Shown here in pieces: positions 46,789-58,100 of a stretch of 64,000 nucleotides of DNA. The stretch's first letter is position 1, and every line of letters starts with the position of its first letter. The notes beneath the pieces were generated by a model. That model was not told where the DNA came from, ran no database searches, and was given only the letters and a program-made list of their open reading frames with translations. The DNA comes from Lingula anatina (Eukaryota > Brachiopoda > Lingulata > Lingulida > Lingulidae), in assembly GCF_001039355.2 (NCBI RefSeq), contig NW_019776079.1, positions 411,532 to 475,531 of the forward strand. The letters are read 5' to 3'. A program made the translations under genes and the position numbers.

Positions 46789-48029
46789 AATAATAATAAT
46801 AAATAAACACTGCACTATGTATGAGATGTCTCATTAATTCAAGACACACAAACACGATGCAACATCACTTTTAAACATGCATTCTGATTTATTTATAATG
46901 GATAATAAAACACATTTTTTCAAAAGACTTAGCAAATAAGGTTTTGAATGAATTCAAACTTTTTTTAATTCTTACCTCAAACATCCTCCAAAAATCACCA
47001 AATTATGTTCTGCTGTCATCACGCCTCCATGCAAACATCTGAAAAATTACATTAGATCATGAATGCAAATACTTCCAAAACAGTAGAATGTTTCTAAAAC
47101 AAAGCATCCATGGATGCAAGTCAGAAATCATAAACACTAATTAAGAAGTCACATACAAAATCTAGAGAGATGAAAAGCATTAAGACTGATTAAAATCATA
47201 TTCTGCCTTTTAAAAAAATATTCTAGACAACATACTTAAAATTGCAATAGCTGTTTTACCGTGCATGTGGATAATTAGGACTATATGGATGTCCACCAGA
47301 ATACACCTCCTCCCACAGGTTGTCTTCAATACTGTATCTGTGTGTGGTAGAGTACCTCCTGTCCATATCAAAACCATGGCTGACATACAAGTAGGCACCA
47401 CCATCAGCTACACCACCTGCTGCACCATAAACTGCAGGGACATGGGAGCCATCTGGAGACATTTCCTCCCAGGTCTCAGTTCTATAAAGACATTTGTAAG
47501 CACATTATTTTTCTAAGTTCACATAGGGAGAGAAATATATGTACTAAAACATAAACAAATCTACCTGCTTGTTTTCCCTGAATTACAAGTATACACAGTT
47601 TTTGCATACAAAAAAGAAGAATCAAACAGATGTTCTACTACTTGCTGATCACCATCCTATAAAGTCCTTAACTCTGAGAGGAGATAACCTTTAAAGACTT
47701 GGCTGTGAATAATTGTTGAAATTGTGTTATTCTAAAAGTATGTGATATGCCTCTGGGATATAAGCAGAGGCTATATATGAAAAATTTTCAAGTAATAAAC
47801 ACCTGATATCAAAACGCCAAACATCACTGAAGGTCATTATGTCATCCTGCCCAGTGGTTATATAGAAGTAGTCTTTGTACACTCCATAAACCAGACTGTA
47901 TCTCTGAGGAGGGGATAGCATCTTTTTAAATTCTTTCCATCTGCTTGAATCTGATAGCAAAAAAAAAAAAAATAATAATAAAATAAAATGATAATAAATA
48001 AAAAATAAATAATAATAATAAATAAATAC

Positions 48030-48073
<44 letters not shown>

Positions 48074-48460
48074 GCATTTTTATTATGATTCAATAAGTTT
48101 CCAGGATAATTACCTGTTGTCTTAGATATCTAAATAAAATTGTATTCCATTACAATTATGACAATTTGTTAATGTAAATTATTTTTAATGTCTTTATCAT
48201 CAAGTGTCTCGACATATGTATCAATTACTGAAATTAAAAACCCATGTGTCTCCATATATAATTCCATTCCCTTGTCCTCCAAACATTATCAGTGTGTTTT
48301 TCTGTGGTATATATCCTATGGCATGATCTCTTCTGGTAGGTGGTAATGGAGAAGAAGGGTGGGGCTGTATCTGTTGCCACTGTAATTGACCATCCGTTAG
48401 GTGGATAAAAAATGCAGCAGCAGCTACACTTATGAGGCATATAATAAATCCTTCCATCAT
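42624..48460 (-). CDS. Kelch-repeat / cytochrome b561 fusion membrane protein
   Basis: Predicted transmembrane electron-transfer protein with a Kelch propeller outside the membrane. Exons, 5' to 3': 48460-48229, 47950-47803, 47481-47260, 47038-46976, 46636-46444, 46275-46201, 46001-45907, 45718-45460, 45060-44921, 43014-42899, 42772-42624; all in phase, 563 residues. A signal peptide (about 1-24) precedes Kelch motifs (TLIMFGGQGN...GDTWVF, LVIFGG, VVILYGG, GGVVLFGGE, NDLWLL). From about 380 there are five or six membrane segments. His392, His425, His456 and His497 are spaced 33, 31 and 41, close to the four haem-ligand histidines of cytochrome b561; flanking motifs (GWGILLQAGAFIARY, GLLQPLNAL, IHLNTGRLAL) resemble the b561 core of DOMON-b561 ferric reductases. 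The usual animal partner is DOMON or reeler, not Kelch. A 25-N gap lies in the intron at 46697-46721. Confidence 0.85.
43430..44100. repeat. Tandem repeat with AGGTCA direct repeats (DR1-like)
   Basis: About five units of 133-146 bp in a Kelch-b561 intron. Each holds AGGTCAAAGGTCA or a one-base variant (about 43432, 43565, 43700, 43846, 43992), followed by ATTTCAAGGTCA. A related motif occurs at about 44484. The spacing of one base between half-sites is the DR1 nuclear-receptor layout. Confidence 0.8.
44640..44860. other. GC-rich island in an intron, origin unknown
   Basis: Much more GC-rich than its surroundings, with many CpG. A plus-strand frame, 44599-44835, reads DGDTGPCGLGGEAV and continues Pro/Glu-rich, but I recognise no family. 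It may be part of a repeat (SINE-like or a transposon end). Confidence 0.4.
46697..46721. other. Assembly gap (25 N) beside homopolymers
   Basis: Run of N followed by A, C and A homopolymer tracts (46741-46790), within an intron of the Kelch-b561 gene. No exon appears to be lost, since the flanking exons join in phase. Confidence 0.95.
47968..48072. repeat. (ATA/TAA)n-rich microsatellite
   Basis: Imperfect AAT repeats in the first intron of the Kelch-b561 gene. Confidence 0.85.
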
Positions 48461-49301
48461 TTTCTCATAGTACTTGGTTCAGCTTTCAATAAAAATAAAA
48501 AGTTGCATCATTCAAACAAAAATATTCATTATATTAACAGGTTCCAATTGACATTGACCCGCACCTACATGTACATGTATCTAGAGGTTGTCTAGATATC
48601 TGTATTAATTCAACCCTTATTTTAAAAGAGGAATATTGTTCGGCGAAGTTAGTCTTTTTACACCATAACCTAGTTTCACTCTGAATCTTAAACTTATAAT
48701 ATAACGTGCAGCATTTTTACTTCCTCGAGTTCCTGATTTTGTTGACAACTATGCCACTTTACCCTGAACTAATCACCATTCACTATGTGTCAAAGAACCG
48801 TTTCAGTGTGGAAAAAACAAATTCTTAAATGTTATCAGAATAAATGTCCACAATTCAGAAATTGTCTGATTCATACTTCCTGCTTTTTCCTGGTTTATTT
48901 CCTTTTCACGCAGAAGAGTTTTAAACTAGTCCGCAGAGAACTTTCTCGCACCTTACATTCTAAAGGTCGCATGTTTCGGTGTAAAAGTTCATTTTATACT
49001 AAAGCCCCCCCCCCAAAAAAAAACAACAAAAAACAAACAAACAAAAAAAAACAAAAAACAAAAAAAAAAACACCTTACCATTTTTGCATTTCCGTAGCTT
49101 TTAACTGCAGAGCTGACGTCATGAATTGTGGGATAGATTCCGTTTCGATAACAAATGTAAACAGTGGAAGTCGCAGAGGAAGAATTTCAGAAAAAAAAAA
49201 TTAGATAATTGCTGTCTCATCTGAATTGTCAGTTATAATTTTGTCAAAAGTATTAAGGTTACGCAAGACTAATACAAATAACATCACTCAATTGTTTACA
49301 C
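48461..49301. promoter_or_regulatory. Divergent promoter region, Kelch-b561 / SPEF1
   Basis: 841 bp between two start codons facing away from each other. Contains A-rich runs (49010-49075) and a moderately GC-rich segment (48900-49000). I see no convincing RFX X-box although SPEF1 is a ciliary gene. Confidence 0.4.
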
Positions 49302-52300
49302 ATGAAGGGCAACGAAGATCTCTCGGCAGAAATTGACGACGAAGTTCTGCAAGAACTTTACAGTTGGATTGATGGCATTCCACTTTCGCGTCCTAAACGA
49401 AATATAACTAGAGATTTCTCCGATGGAGGTATGTGTTTTGATTAAATACCCTAGAGATTGAAAATAAGAATTCGAAACTATAGAAAATTATCGTGTCTTA
49501 TTAATGTAATAAGCTATTATCTGTTACCTTTTTTTGATTATCTGGAAAAAAAGCTGAATATTTTGTTGAAATGTAAATTATAGGGACCATTCCCACGGAT
49601 ATTTGGATCAATCTATCTCCTTAGGGAGTCTCACTAAATGGCTATCAACGTAACCGGCTTTAATGTCTGTCACGCCCAGTAAAGCTGTTAGGGGGTAATT
49701 ATCAGTAGGCGTGACAGACATTTAAGCATCTTGAGCTGATAGCAATTTAGCATGAACCCCCAGGGAGTTAGGTCGATCCAGATGGATCAATCTAAGTATG
49801 GGAACCCAGTCATAAATGTTAGTTTTATTTCATCAATTATTAACTCCTGTGACTTTGGTGAGGGAGCTATAAAAAGGCTCCAACACTATCATTATTTTTT
49901 TGTCATTTTAATAATGTTGTTTTGTTGTTGTGGATGCAATATTATATATTGAGGTAGGGTTGAACATGGTTTGAAACACCAAATAAAAACAAAAAAACTC
50001 TTATGAGTCTCTTGCATGGATCTATTTTTTGTGAGATTATTAAGAGATTTTTTATGAACATTCACAAGACATAGCATTGCATCAAGCATTGTCATCAAGC
50101 ATATCTTAGTGGTACAGTTTTATCGATATGTTTTAAGATGTTTATATGTAACCCAACATGGCACAAAGTTAAAAGCATTACAACTCCTATTTACAGTTTC
50201 TGATATGTACTTACTGTGCTTACACTCAATCTATAAAGGTGGATGTAATAGTCAAGTGATGGCTAACTAGCCATTTGGGAGCTCTCAAATCAATTGCTAC
50301 TAGTACCTCTCACCTCAGAAGTCCATGGTGATCTTCAATGGGTGTGTGATTTCACAGCAGCATAACTGATAGGAAAGCAGATTTATCTCAACTTATTTAT
50401 AATGCTGTTAGTGTCAAGGAGTGATTTGAGAGCCCCCACATAGTGTTGGGCATGCTATATTAGAAGCTGGCCCTCATTCTGTAGCAATAGGCACCTCTGT
50501 CTATCATGCATATAAATACTACATATCAGAAACTGTAAATAAGAGTGCTAACACATAGCTTTGTGGTAATATAATCTGTGTACTCTTCAACAAAATGTAA
50601 TGAACGGATAAAATAAAATAGGTTTTATTTGTTACTGCCCATAAGAAAAACTCTATATTTAATCAACTATTTGTAATGGGTATTTTTCAGTTTTAGCAGC
50701 AGAAGTAGTAAAACATTTCTTTCCTAAACTTGTGGATTTACATAATTATCCTGCATCAAATGCAACTGACCAGAAAGAAACAAATTGGAGGTTAATGAAC
50801 AGGTATAAAATCCATAAGGATGATTGCTATCTCCAGTAATGACTCAGTATTTTATTGATTGGAAAACCTCCCTTTGGCAAAAAAATCAATTATAATAATA
50901 GTGATAATGCAGAGGTATTAAATTAGGTCATATGTATCGATAACTTATTAATCTCCCCTATTATACCAATCAATGAATGCTGCAGGCATTGCTTTTTTGC
51001 TTGGAAGTGTTTATATTAAGTCACTATCACCATGCACTTTGGTATGTTTCTGCACATGCTGTATCATTTACCTGAAATGTTTAGACCAGTTCACAAGAGT
51101 CCCAACATAAATTATACATAATATTTCAAGATGACAAATGAACAAGTTTGCTGTTTTGACAGTGTTGTGGTGTTGTCTGAACAACAGGGAATGCAGCGTG
51201 CTAATCAGAATATCCAAAAGGCTTTTTGTGTGTGACTTGATAAACACTGGGAAGCTAATAATATATAGCCACAAACATGCTCAGTTCATTTCTGTGTTTA
51301 AACTCCCAATTGAATTTTAGTGATGGCAGCTGAGGTAGTGAATCACTTTTTCCCTGGTTATGTTGAGCTTCATAACTATCCAGTAGCCAGTGCATGTAAT
51401 CAGAAGATGGAAAACTGGCATGTGCTTAACAGGTAGTTTAAGTGTGGAGAGACCTTCTGTTAGGCAATTGCACACAATACTGTGTACACGTGTGATCTTT
51501 GTACTAGTACTAATTTTATTGGTCCCTGCCATTATCTGAATGTACTGCCTCAGTGGTCTTTATCTTTGGATTTTTCCTGCCCTATTCTTTACTTTTGTTT
51601 GTTTGTTTTTTAACTTCTCTGCTGTTTATGCCAAGTAATTTTCTTTAGTTTGAATTTTATGAGCTATTATTTTGAAACCCTTTTCATAGACAATTTTAAT
51701 AAATGATTATTTTTAGTGGAAACAATCTTTGATAACAAACAGCTAATTTCATCATTTTTATATTTCAGGCACTCTTTATCTTTGTGGATAATTGTAATTT
51801 GTTCATAATTTATAGTCACAGAGTCAAACTTAAAGTTTACCAATTGTTATATAAAAGAGTTCTCTTTAGAACAATAAACCCTTTGAAGCCTGCACTACAG
51901 GATATTATGTACTTTGCAACCAATTTATTCTCACATTGACAAAGATTTCAGGATATTTTACTTAGATTGAAAATTTTGTCAATATTTTTCCAGAAAAGTT
52001 TTCAAAAAGCTGAACTTCGAAGTTGCAGATGATGTGATTAGGGCTATATGTACTTGTAAACCAGTGGTGATAGAACATGTTTTGATGGCACTTCGAACAA
52101 AGATAGACAGGATCTTGTGGGAAAGGGATCATCCTCCACCAAAGCAGGATGAAAAGCCTGAAGTAGACCAGGAACAGAGTAAGTTATATTAAATGTTTTT
52201 AAATGTGTTAAAACACTTTCCTAATCAGAGATCAAGAACATCCCTACTCCAACTGACTTTTAGTGAGAAGAAAAAAGAAATCATTCTTGCACAGTGTTTT

Positions 52301-53886
52301 GGTATAACCTAGAATGTTATTGAATGATTTGTAACACTTTTTGAGGGAAATATGAAGTGCAGTGTGTGGTTCTTTGGAATACACTTGCACTCATCTAATT
52401 AACATTTCTGTCATATTGTTATAGAAAGTCCCTATGTGGCTTCATTTGCATCCCCAGGTGAGTCTGGCACGTGCATCATAGAACCATGCACAGTGTAGTT
52501 TTAGTGATTCTCTACTAGGATAGGATTGGAGACACTTTTCTGTAAATAAAAATGCTTCATTTGGATGAATTAGTAAACTAATAGTGCAATATAGTGGTTT
52601 CTCTGTGATAGCATCCAGTTTATGTAGCATGATCTTTTACTAGTTCTTATTATTTGAGTATCAGACTTCCTTCATCACTAATCTTAGTATTTTGATATAT
52701 CAAAATAACTGGAGTAACTAAAGTACATTTTTTGAAACCTTCCTCTTTTAACTTTTTATCTATGCACTAAATCTTAAATTATTATTGTCTGGGTGATTTT
52801 GAAATTTATTTTAAAAGCTACACTTAAAAAAAAAAGCAAAATAAGCTGATTAAGTAATCTGAAGTCAGTAAGCTTAAAGACAAATCTATTTTCCTTAGAC
52901 CGTTACAGTTGTTATGTTTCATTGAAAACCTTATTGAGGATTGATATTTTAAATCATATTTTACTAGCTTCTGGCTAGTTTTTATAGCATCTTTATTTTG
53001 TAACAAGTAATATTGATAAGGAATTTGAAAGGGCATTAAATTAAGGAACTGTTATATTTGTTTTGTTTTTTTCAAATTCTTCCCCCCCCTCCAAAAAAAG
53101 GAAGATATAAATGAAACCCATTAAACACGTGATATAAATTAAGAAGTATTATACCAATAACACATTATTTTGCTCTGTTACAGCCTCTCCCAGAGGAAGA
53201 AATAAAGGCAAAACAGGGTTAAAAGGTGCCCCTGTCAAGGGAGCTACTGGTGCTGCTGGGGCAGCTAAGAAAGGTCCAAATACTTCCAAACAAGAATCTC
53301 CCACAGTTCCACAACACCACGGAAGTCAAAGGTGAGATGTTTTCAACTGAAAGTTGGCAACTACAATTTAAACCTATAAAAAATGTCACCACAGCTTTAC
53401 CTTTCGTGAAATTTATATATTTTTTGTTCACTATAAAAGAACTTCCAAAACATTTTATTCTCATTTTGCAGCAAATTACAACCTACTGCTCAGGTCTATC
53501 CAGCAACAGACACAGTATCAAAAGTACAGTTTGAAGAGAAACAGCAGGAATGTTTAGCTAAAGATGAAACAATACAGGTAATAAACCAATTTACTTCTAC
53601 AGCTTGGTCTTTAGCTGAGGCCACAGAGATTATTATTATTATTTGGTGCATACATCTCCAACCATCTTGCAAGGATGTCACACTGTTTAATAGATTAATC
53701 TAAAAACCAAAGAAAACAACTTTCATACCAACTTTCCATAATTAAACTGATCAGTTCAGTATTTTCATTGCATGTGCGTATTTAATACTTTATATCATGT
53801 GATTATTATCAAATTTCTTTAAAAATACAAATTGGATTTTTTTTAATGGTAGTCTTGTATAGTATAAAGGTAGTCGTGTGTGTGTG

Positions 53887-53917
<31 letters not shown>

Positions 53918-54186
53918 AACTCACAAAAACTACTCTTGTTATGAATGATTAATATATTCTGTCATTGCAGGAGAAACATTGTATATCACGTCCCTGTAAT
54001 AAATAGCACCTGTGACGGTATTGCACTTAACTTTTCCAGATCCTTAATGCGAAAGTGCGCAGGTTGGAGCATTTGCTTCATCTCAAAGACATTAGAATTG
54101 AAGATTTACAACAGAGACTTGACCAGCTCAGGCCATCTAATCCCTCTGGTCCTGTGGGTACAGGGTATGGACCAACCAGAAGATAA
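49302..54186 (+). CDS. SPEF1: Sperm flagellar protein 1 / CLAMP
   Basis: Microtubule-binding calponin-homology protein of motile cilia, flagella and planar cell polarity. Exons: 49302-49428, 50691-50802 (or the alternative 51321-51432), 51994-52178, 52425-52457, 53184-53331, 53472-53577, 54040-54186; 285 residues, in phase. The CH domain is residues 10 to about 115: LQELYSWIDGIPLSRPKRNITRDFSDG is nearly the vertebrate sequence, then AAEVVKHFFPKLVDLHNY, NWRLMNRKVFKKLNF and VVIEHVLMALR. After a low-complexity Gly/Ala/Lys/Pro linker the C-terminal exon, KVRRLEHLLHLKDIRIEDL, matches the conserved SPEF1 coiled coil that mediates dimerisation. Length is close to the mammalian 236 plus a longer linker. 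Confidence 0.93.
49585..49815. mobile_element. Putative MITE in SPEF1 intron 1
   Basis: Imperfect inverted repeat: AATGTCTGTCACGCC (about 49660) is mirrored by GGCGTGACAGACATT (about 49707), and the outer parts (GGATCAATCTATCTCC; GGATCAATCTAAG) are also related in inverted order. No coding sequence; superfamily unknown. Confidence 0.55.
50157..50565. mobile_element. Putative MITE with terminal inverted repeats
   Basis: TATTTACAGTTTCTGATATG (about 50187-50206) recurs inverted at about 50525-50544, and flanking bases outside it also pair (ACAAAG ... CTTTGT). About 400 bp, non-coding, in SPEF1 intron 1. Confidence 0.55.
51321..51432 (+). CDS. SPEF1: SPEF1 alternative exon 2' (duplicate of 50691-50802)
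   Basis: Acceptor AATTTTAG and donor CAG-GTAG bound a 112-nt open exon of the same length and phase (1 in, 2 out) as exon 2. It encodes MAAEVVNHFFPGYVELHNYP then NWHVLNR, clearly homologous to exon 2 (LAAEVVKHFFPKLVDLHNYP, NWRLMNR) but diverged at many sites. Including both would break the frame, so they should be mutually exclusive. Confidence 0.8.
53877..53917. repeat. (GT)n microsatellite
   Basis: About 20 TG units with one interruption, in the SPEF1 intron before the last exon. Confidence 0.9.
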
Positions 54187-55177
54187 ATTACACAGATATA
54201 ATTGTCATTTAATCATTCCAATCTCCAGTAGAAAATATTCTGAGCAAAAATATAAATCCCCCATGTGAATTATTTAGCACGTAATGGGCAACTTTAAATG
54301 AACTGATGTTGTCTTATTATTGTAATTTTTATCTGTAGCACATTGAACAACATTATTCACTTTTTATGATCAAACAAAATTATTATGATCCTGATAAAAT
54401 TTTTTAAGTAGTGTGTGGGGCATTTATATTTTTGCTCAGCATATATTTAATATTAAAGCATGGCATTTTCACACCATCTCAGGTAGCACTTTAACAAAGA
54501 ACCATTACAATTGAAAAAAAAATTAATTTGGAATAAGATGAAACTCCTTTTATGATTTGCTCTACCACCATTCATTTGTATATAATATTTATTATCACGA
54601 GTTCATTTAGGTGGGTATACCTATTTAATCTTGAAAAGTTAATGCCTCTTCCATTACATTCAACAGATAATGGATGAATATCATTATATCTTTCAGTGCA
54701 ATATGCATATAATCTTCCATACACCCACTGTAAACAAGTTATGCTATTATTGAACTGAAGTTGCACATCATTCCATGAATGAAATCTGATATATGAAGTT
54801 TGTTTAAAAATATGTGCTGAGTAATTTCAGTTGCTAATCAAGGTTGTGCACTTTTCACAGGTGTTTTGTTATTACAGCTTTGATATTGTTACCAGCTTCT
54901 CATATTCCGTCCTGTTACTTATTGTTATCCTTTTAAAGTGAAAACAGCTACGGTAACAGTTCACATTTTCAATTTTGTAGTTAGCTTTATTATAAATATT
55001 TATAAAAAAGAAATGTGTTGTTAAAATTTTAAAATAAAAACTTATATCCAGTGACTATACAGCTTGTCTTTTAAATATTGATTCAAATGACACTTTGACC
55101 TATGCAACACAGCCATGTCCAAAGGTTTCAAATGAACCAGGCTGGCCTCCTAGAATGATCTGCAGCTGAAAGAGGTG
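54187..55177. other. Convergent intergenic region SPEF1 / WDR6
   Basis: Contains the 3' UTRs of two genes that meet tail to tail. No further gene is visible; the minus-strand frame at 54572-54766 shows no domain or splice support. Confidence 0.6.
54986..54991 (-). terminator. Poly(A) signal of WDR6
   Basis: AATAAA on the minus strand about 190 nt beyond the WDR6 stop. The first canonical AATAAA for SPEF1 on the plus strand is at 55033-55038, so the 3' UTRs may overlap by a few tens of bases. Confidence 0.45.
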
Positions 55178-58100
55178 TCATCTCCATGATACATCAAATA
55201 GTTGAATTCCTACTCCAACTACTGCTGCACTGCAACTTTTTTCACTAGTGGAGGAAAATGAAAAGAATTGATATCCAGTTGACTTTCAGTAACAAGATGT
55301 TCATATTTCAACACTGAACTTTACTTTAAAAACAAAGCTTTCAAAAAGCTAATCAATTTTTTTTCATTGCTTATGTAACAACTGCGTTACAAATAAGTAC
55401 CTTTTGTTCCAAATGTCCATGCTTGCAACGTCAGACACACTCACATACCTTGCTGCAAGCATATTGAACTGAAATCAAGACAAATTTCTAAGGACAACAT
55501 TGATCACTGTATCAATTTCCCCTTCTATTTAAAAAAATTGGCATAGCTTGCTGTGAAGTAACACTGTATAAGAAGATATCAAAAATGTAAAAACTTAAGC
55601 TGCCAAATGAGTCAAAATTGTTCTAAGTCTCACCTAGCACCATCTACCATCAGTCTCACCTACCACCCCTTAAATTGTAAGTCACCTATAGCACACCCAC
55701 CAGGTTCCAATTCAGCCTCACTCATCACACAAACCACACTTCAGTTCTCACCTGAAATGTCTCTGCTTGCAGGGTCCAAATGACCATTCTCTGATCAATG
55801 CTGACAGTCAAAACATGGGTAGAGTCCAGGAAATGAACACCTAGAAAGGCATCACATAGGAAATGTAATTTCCATGTTTTCTAACTCTCCAACTATGGTC
55901 TCATAACTAAAAATAATTTGAAAGTGAAAACTGAATATTTACCATTAAATACTGTTCACAGTTCTTTAGCTTTCTGACCTTGTAAGTGATGTATAACAAC
56001 TTAGACAAAACATAAATCACTTGCATGTAATCTGTGCTGCATGGGCAGTTGCCATGGAAACTCTCATGACCTCTTCACCACTGATGTTGTCATCTTGTTG
56101 GTTTCTCCAAAGCCTAATGTGTGTGACATGCAGGGCATTATCATCTCCACCACTGGCCACCATGTATTCTCCAGCTGCAAATAGAAAAGATAGCAATCCT
56201 ATAAGTACAAATATTACTGCTTAATTTGATTTTATATTGATAGCATTTCCTCTGAAGTGATCAAACATTTGTGTAAAATGAAAACTGACATGAATATATT
56301 TTATTGGTTCTGAATATACAAAGGCATAACATACAGTTTTCTTCTTAAGTGTCTCTCTTTCTCAATATGGAAACAACTTCACTGGTCTATAGTACTGTAC
56401 CAAGTTTGCTAAACAACTCATTGCAACATTCTCTTCCAAAGGTAAATAAAATAAATACAGTTTAATTAAGTTGACCATCTGTTTATAATCTTGCCTTTTA
56501 TGAACTGCACATCTACAGCACTGATACCAGACTGATGCAAAGGGAGGACTAAGAAAGGCTCCTCTATGGAAGCAGGCAGGTCGTAATATTCATTTGTTCT
56601 TGCAAATTGTTTTCTGAGGTAGTCAGGTATTACACCGTCTTCTTCTGTACAACTTATGTATGATAAATTTGTAGTTTGTTTTGCACGATGTTCACTTTTT
56701 AACTGGTTCTCCTCAAAATTCACATGTACACATTTGGCCACATATTCCTTGACCATCTTTGAAACATTGAAGAAAGCAATTTTCCCATCTGTAGCACCTG
56801 AGTATATCACAACTTCAGAAGTTGAGTTGAATTGAATCAGCAGGTGTCCAATATATAAGACACAGTGGTCATGGAAAGTGGATTCTGCCAAGACGATGAA
56901 GCTTTTGTTCGTTTCATGGAATGCAAATAACCTGTGAAAGAAACAAACTTCGAAAAAATATATCAACCATAAGTAATGCTGCATGATACAAAAAATATGG
57001 AAAAAAATAACACACACACACAAACACATGCAACAGACTTTGACATTCTAACTTTTTCATGTAGAATACTGAATTTTAACAAACATAATCATCAGGAAAT
57101 TTCACAAGCAATAGTTAATGAACAATACCTTGATGAACTAAATGTAGTTTTTACAAACAGACATTCTTCTACTAACCTTACAAGTCCATCAGAACAAGCA
57201 GCAGCAATGAAAACTACATCTTCTTGAAAATCAGAACATATATCACCTGCTCTAAATGCAGTGAGAGACATGAATCTGGTTTCTGGGTTAGATGACACAC
57301 AAGAATTGATCTGTGACTTCCTTTTTCTTTTTCCTTTTTCATCCAACATGTGAGAAAAGACAAGTTCTATACTGCACTCCACTTCACAGTCATCAGCACT
57401 TTGACTAAAATCTGCCACTTTTTTATTCTTGGCACATTTGGGGCATGGCATGTTACTTCCAGAGACAGTACTCACTACTGCACTGGAAAGTTGACAATCA
57501 GCACATGATTCACGCTTTGAAACTGTAATCTTCCAACACTTCACCTGTGCTCTTCCACCACCTGAAAACAGCAGTCTTGATTGTGTTATATTTCCTGCCA
57601 AATGAGATGACCTGACTGAAGTTAATGTCCTGACACTGGACAGATGACCCTGCAATGTCTTGAGCACTGTCATGTTGAGATCACTACATATGGTAGTTCC
57701 AGGAGCTGTGTTTTTATATTAAGGCTGAACAAAACACATTAACAGAATATTAGATAGCTATGATTATAATTTTGTAGTGATTGTAAATGTTTAATACATT
57801 CATAATCTATATTATTTTTTTGACTAACGATACCTGTATATATAAATATTTTAATATTTATATCTACAGGTATCGTTAGTCAAAAAAATCGGATAATTGA
57901 TTTATAACGATTTTAATTAGTTAAAACCGGATAATTGATTTATAACGATGACCATAAACTTTTACTTATATTATATTTCATTTTAAATTCATTCATAACT
58001 CACTCAAAAAGGATACATGAAAGCTGTATAATATTGACCATGGTGTCTTCACTGCTTGTTGCACATATGTGTTTATCTATAACAGAATTTAAATGATAGT

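Noticed and set aside
46422-46855. Frames crossing the run of N
   Set aside because: They depend on undefined bases and homopolymers; the real exon on this strand is 46636-46444.
56019-56020. GT donor just after 56021 for the WDR6 exon
   Set aside because: It leaves phase 2 and runs into a stop in the next exon; the GC donor at 56023-56024 keeps the frame and the WDR6 match.
56048-56061. GTTGCCATGGAAAC, a textbook RFX X-box
   Set aside because: It lies inside a coding exon of WDR6 (56174-56025) where the sequence encodes VSMATAH. Its distance and position relative to SPEF1 (54186 is that gene's end) make a promoter role unlikely.
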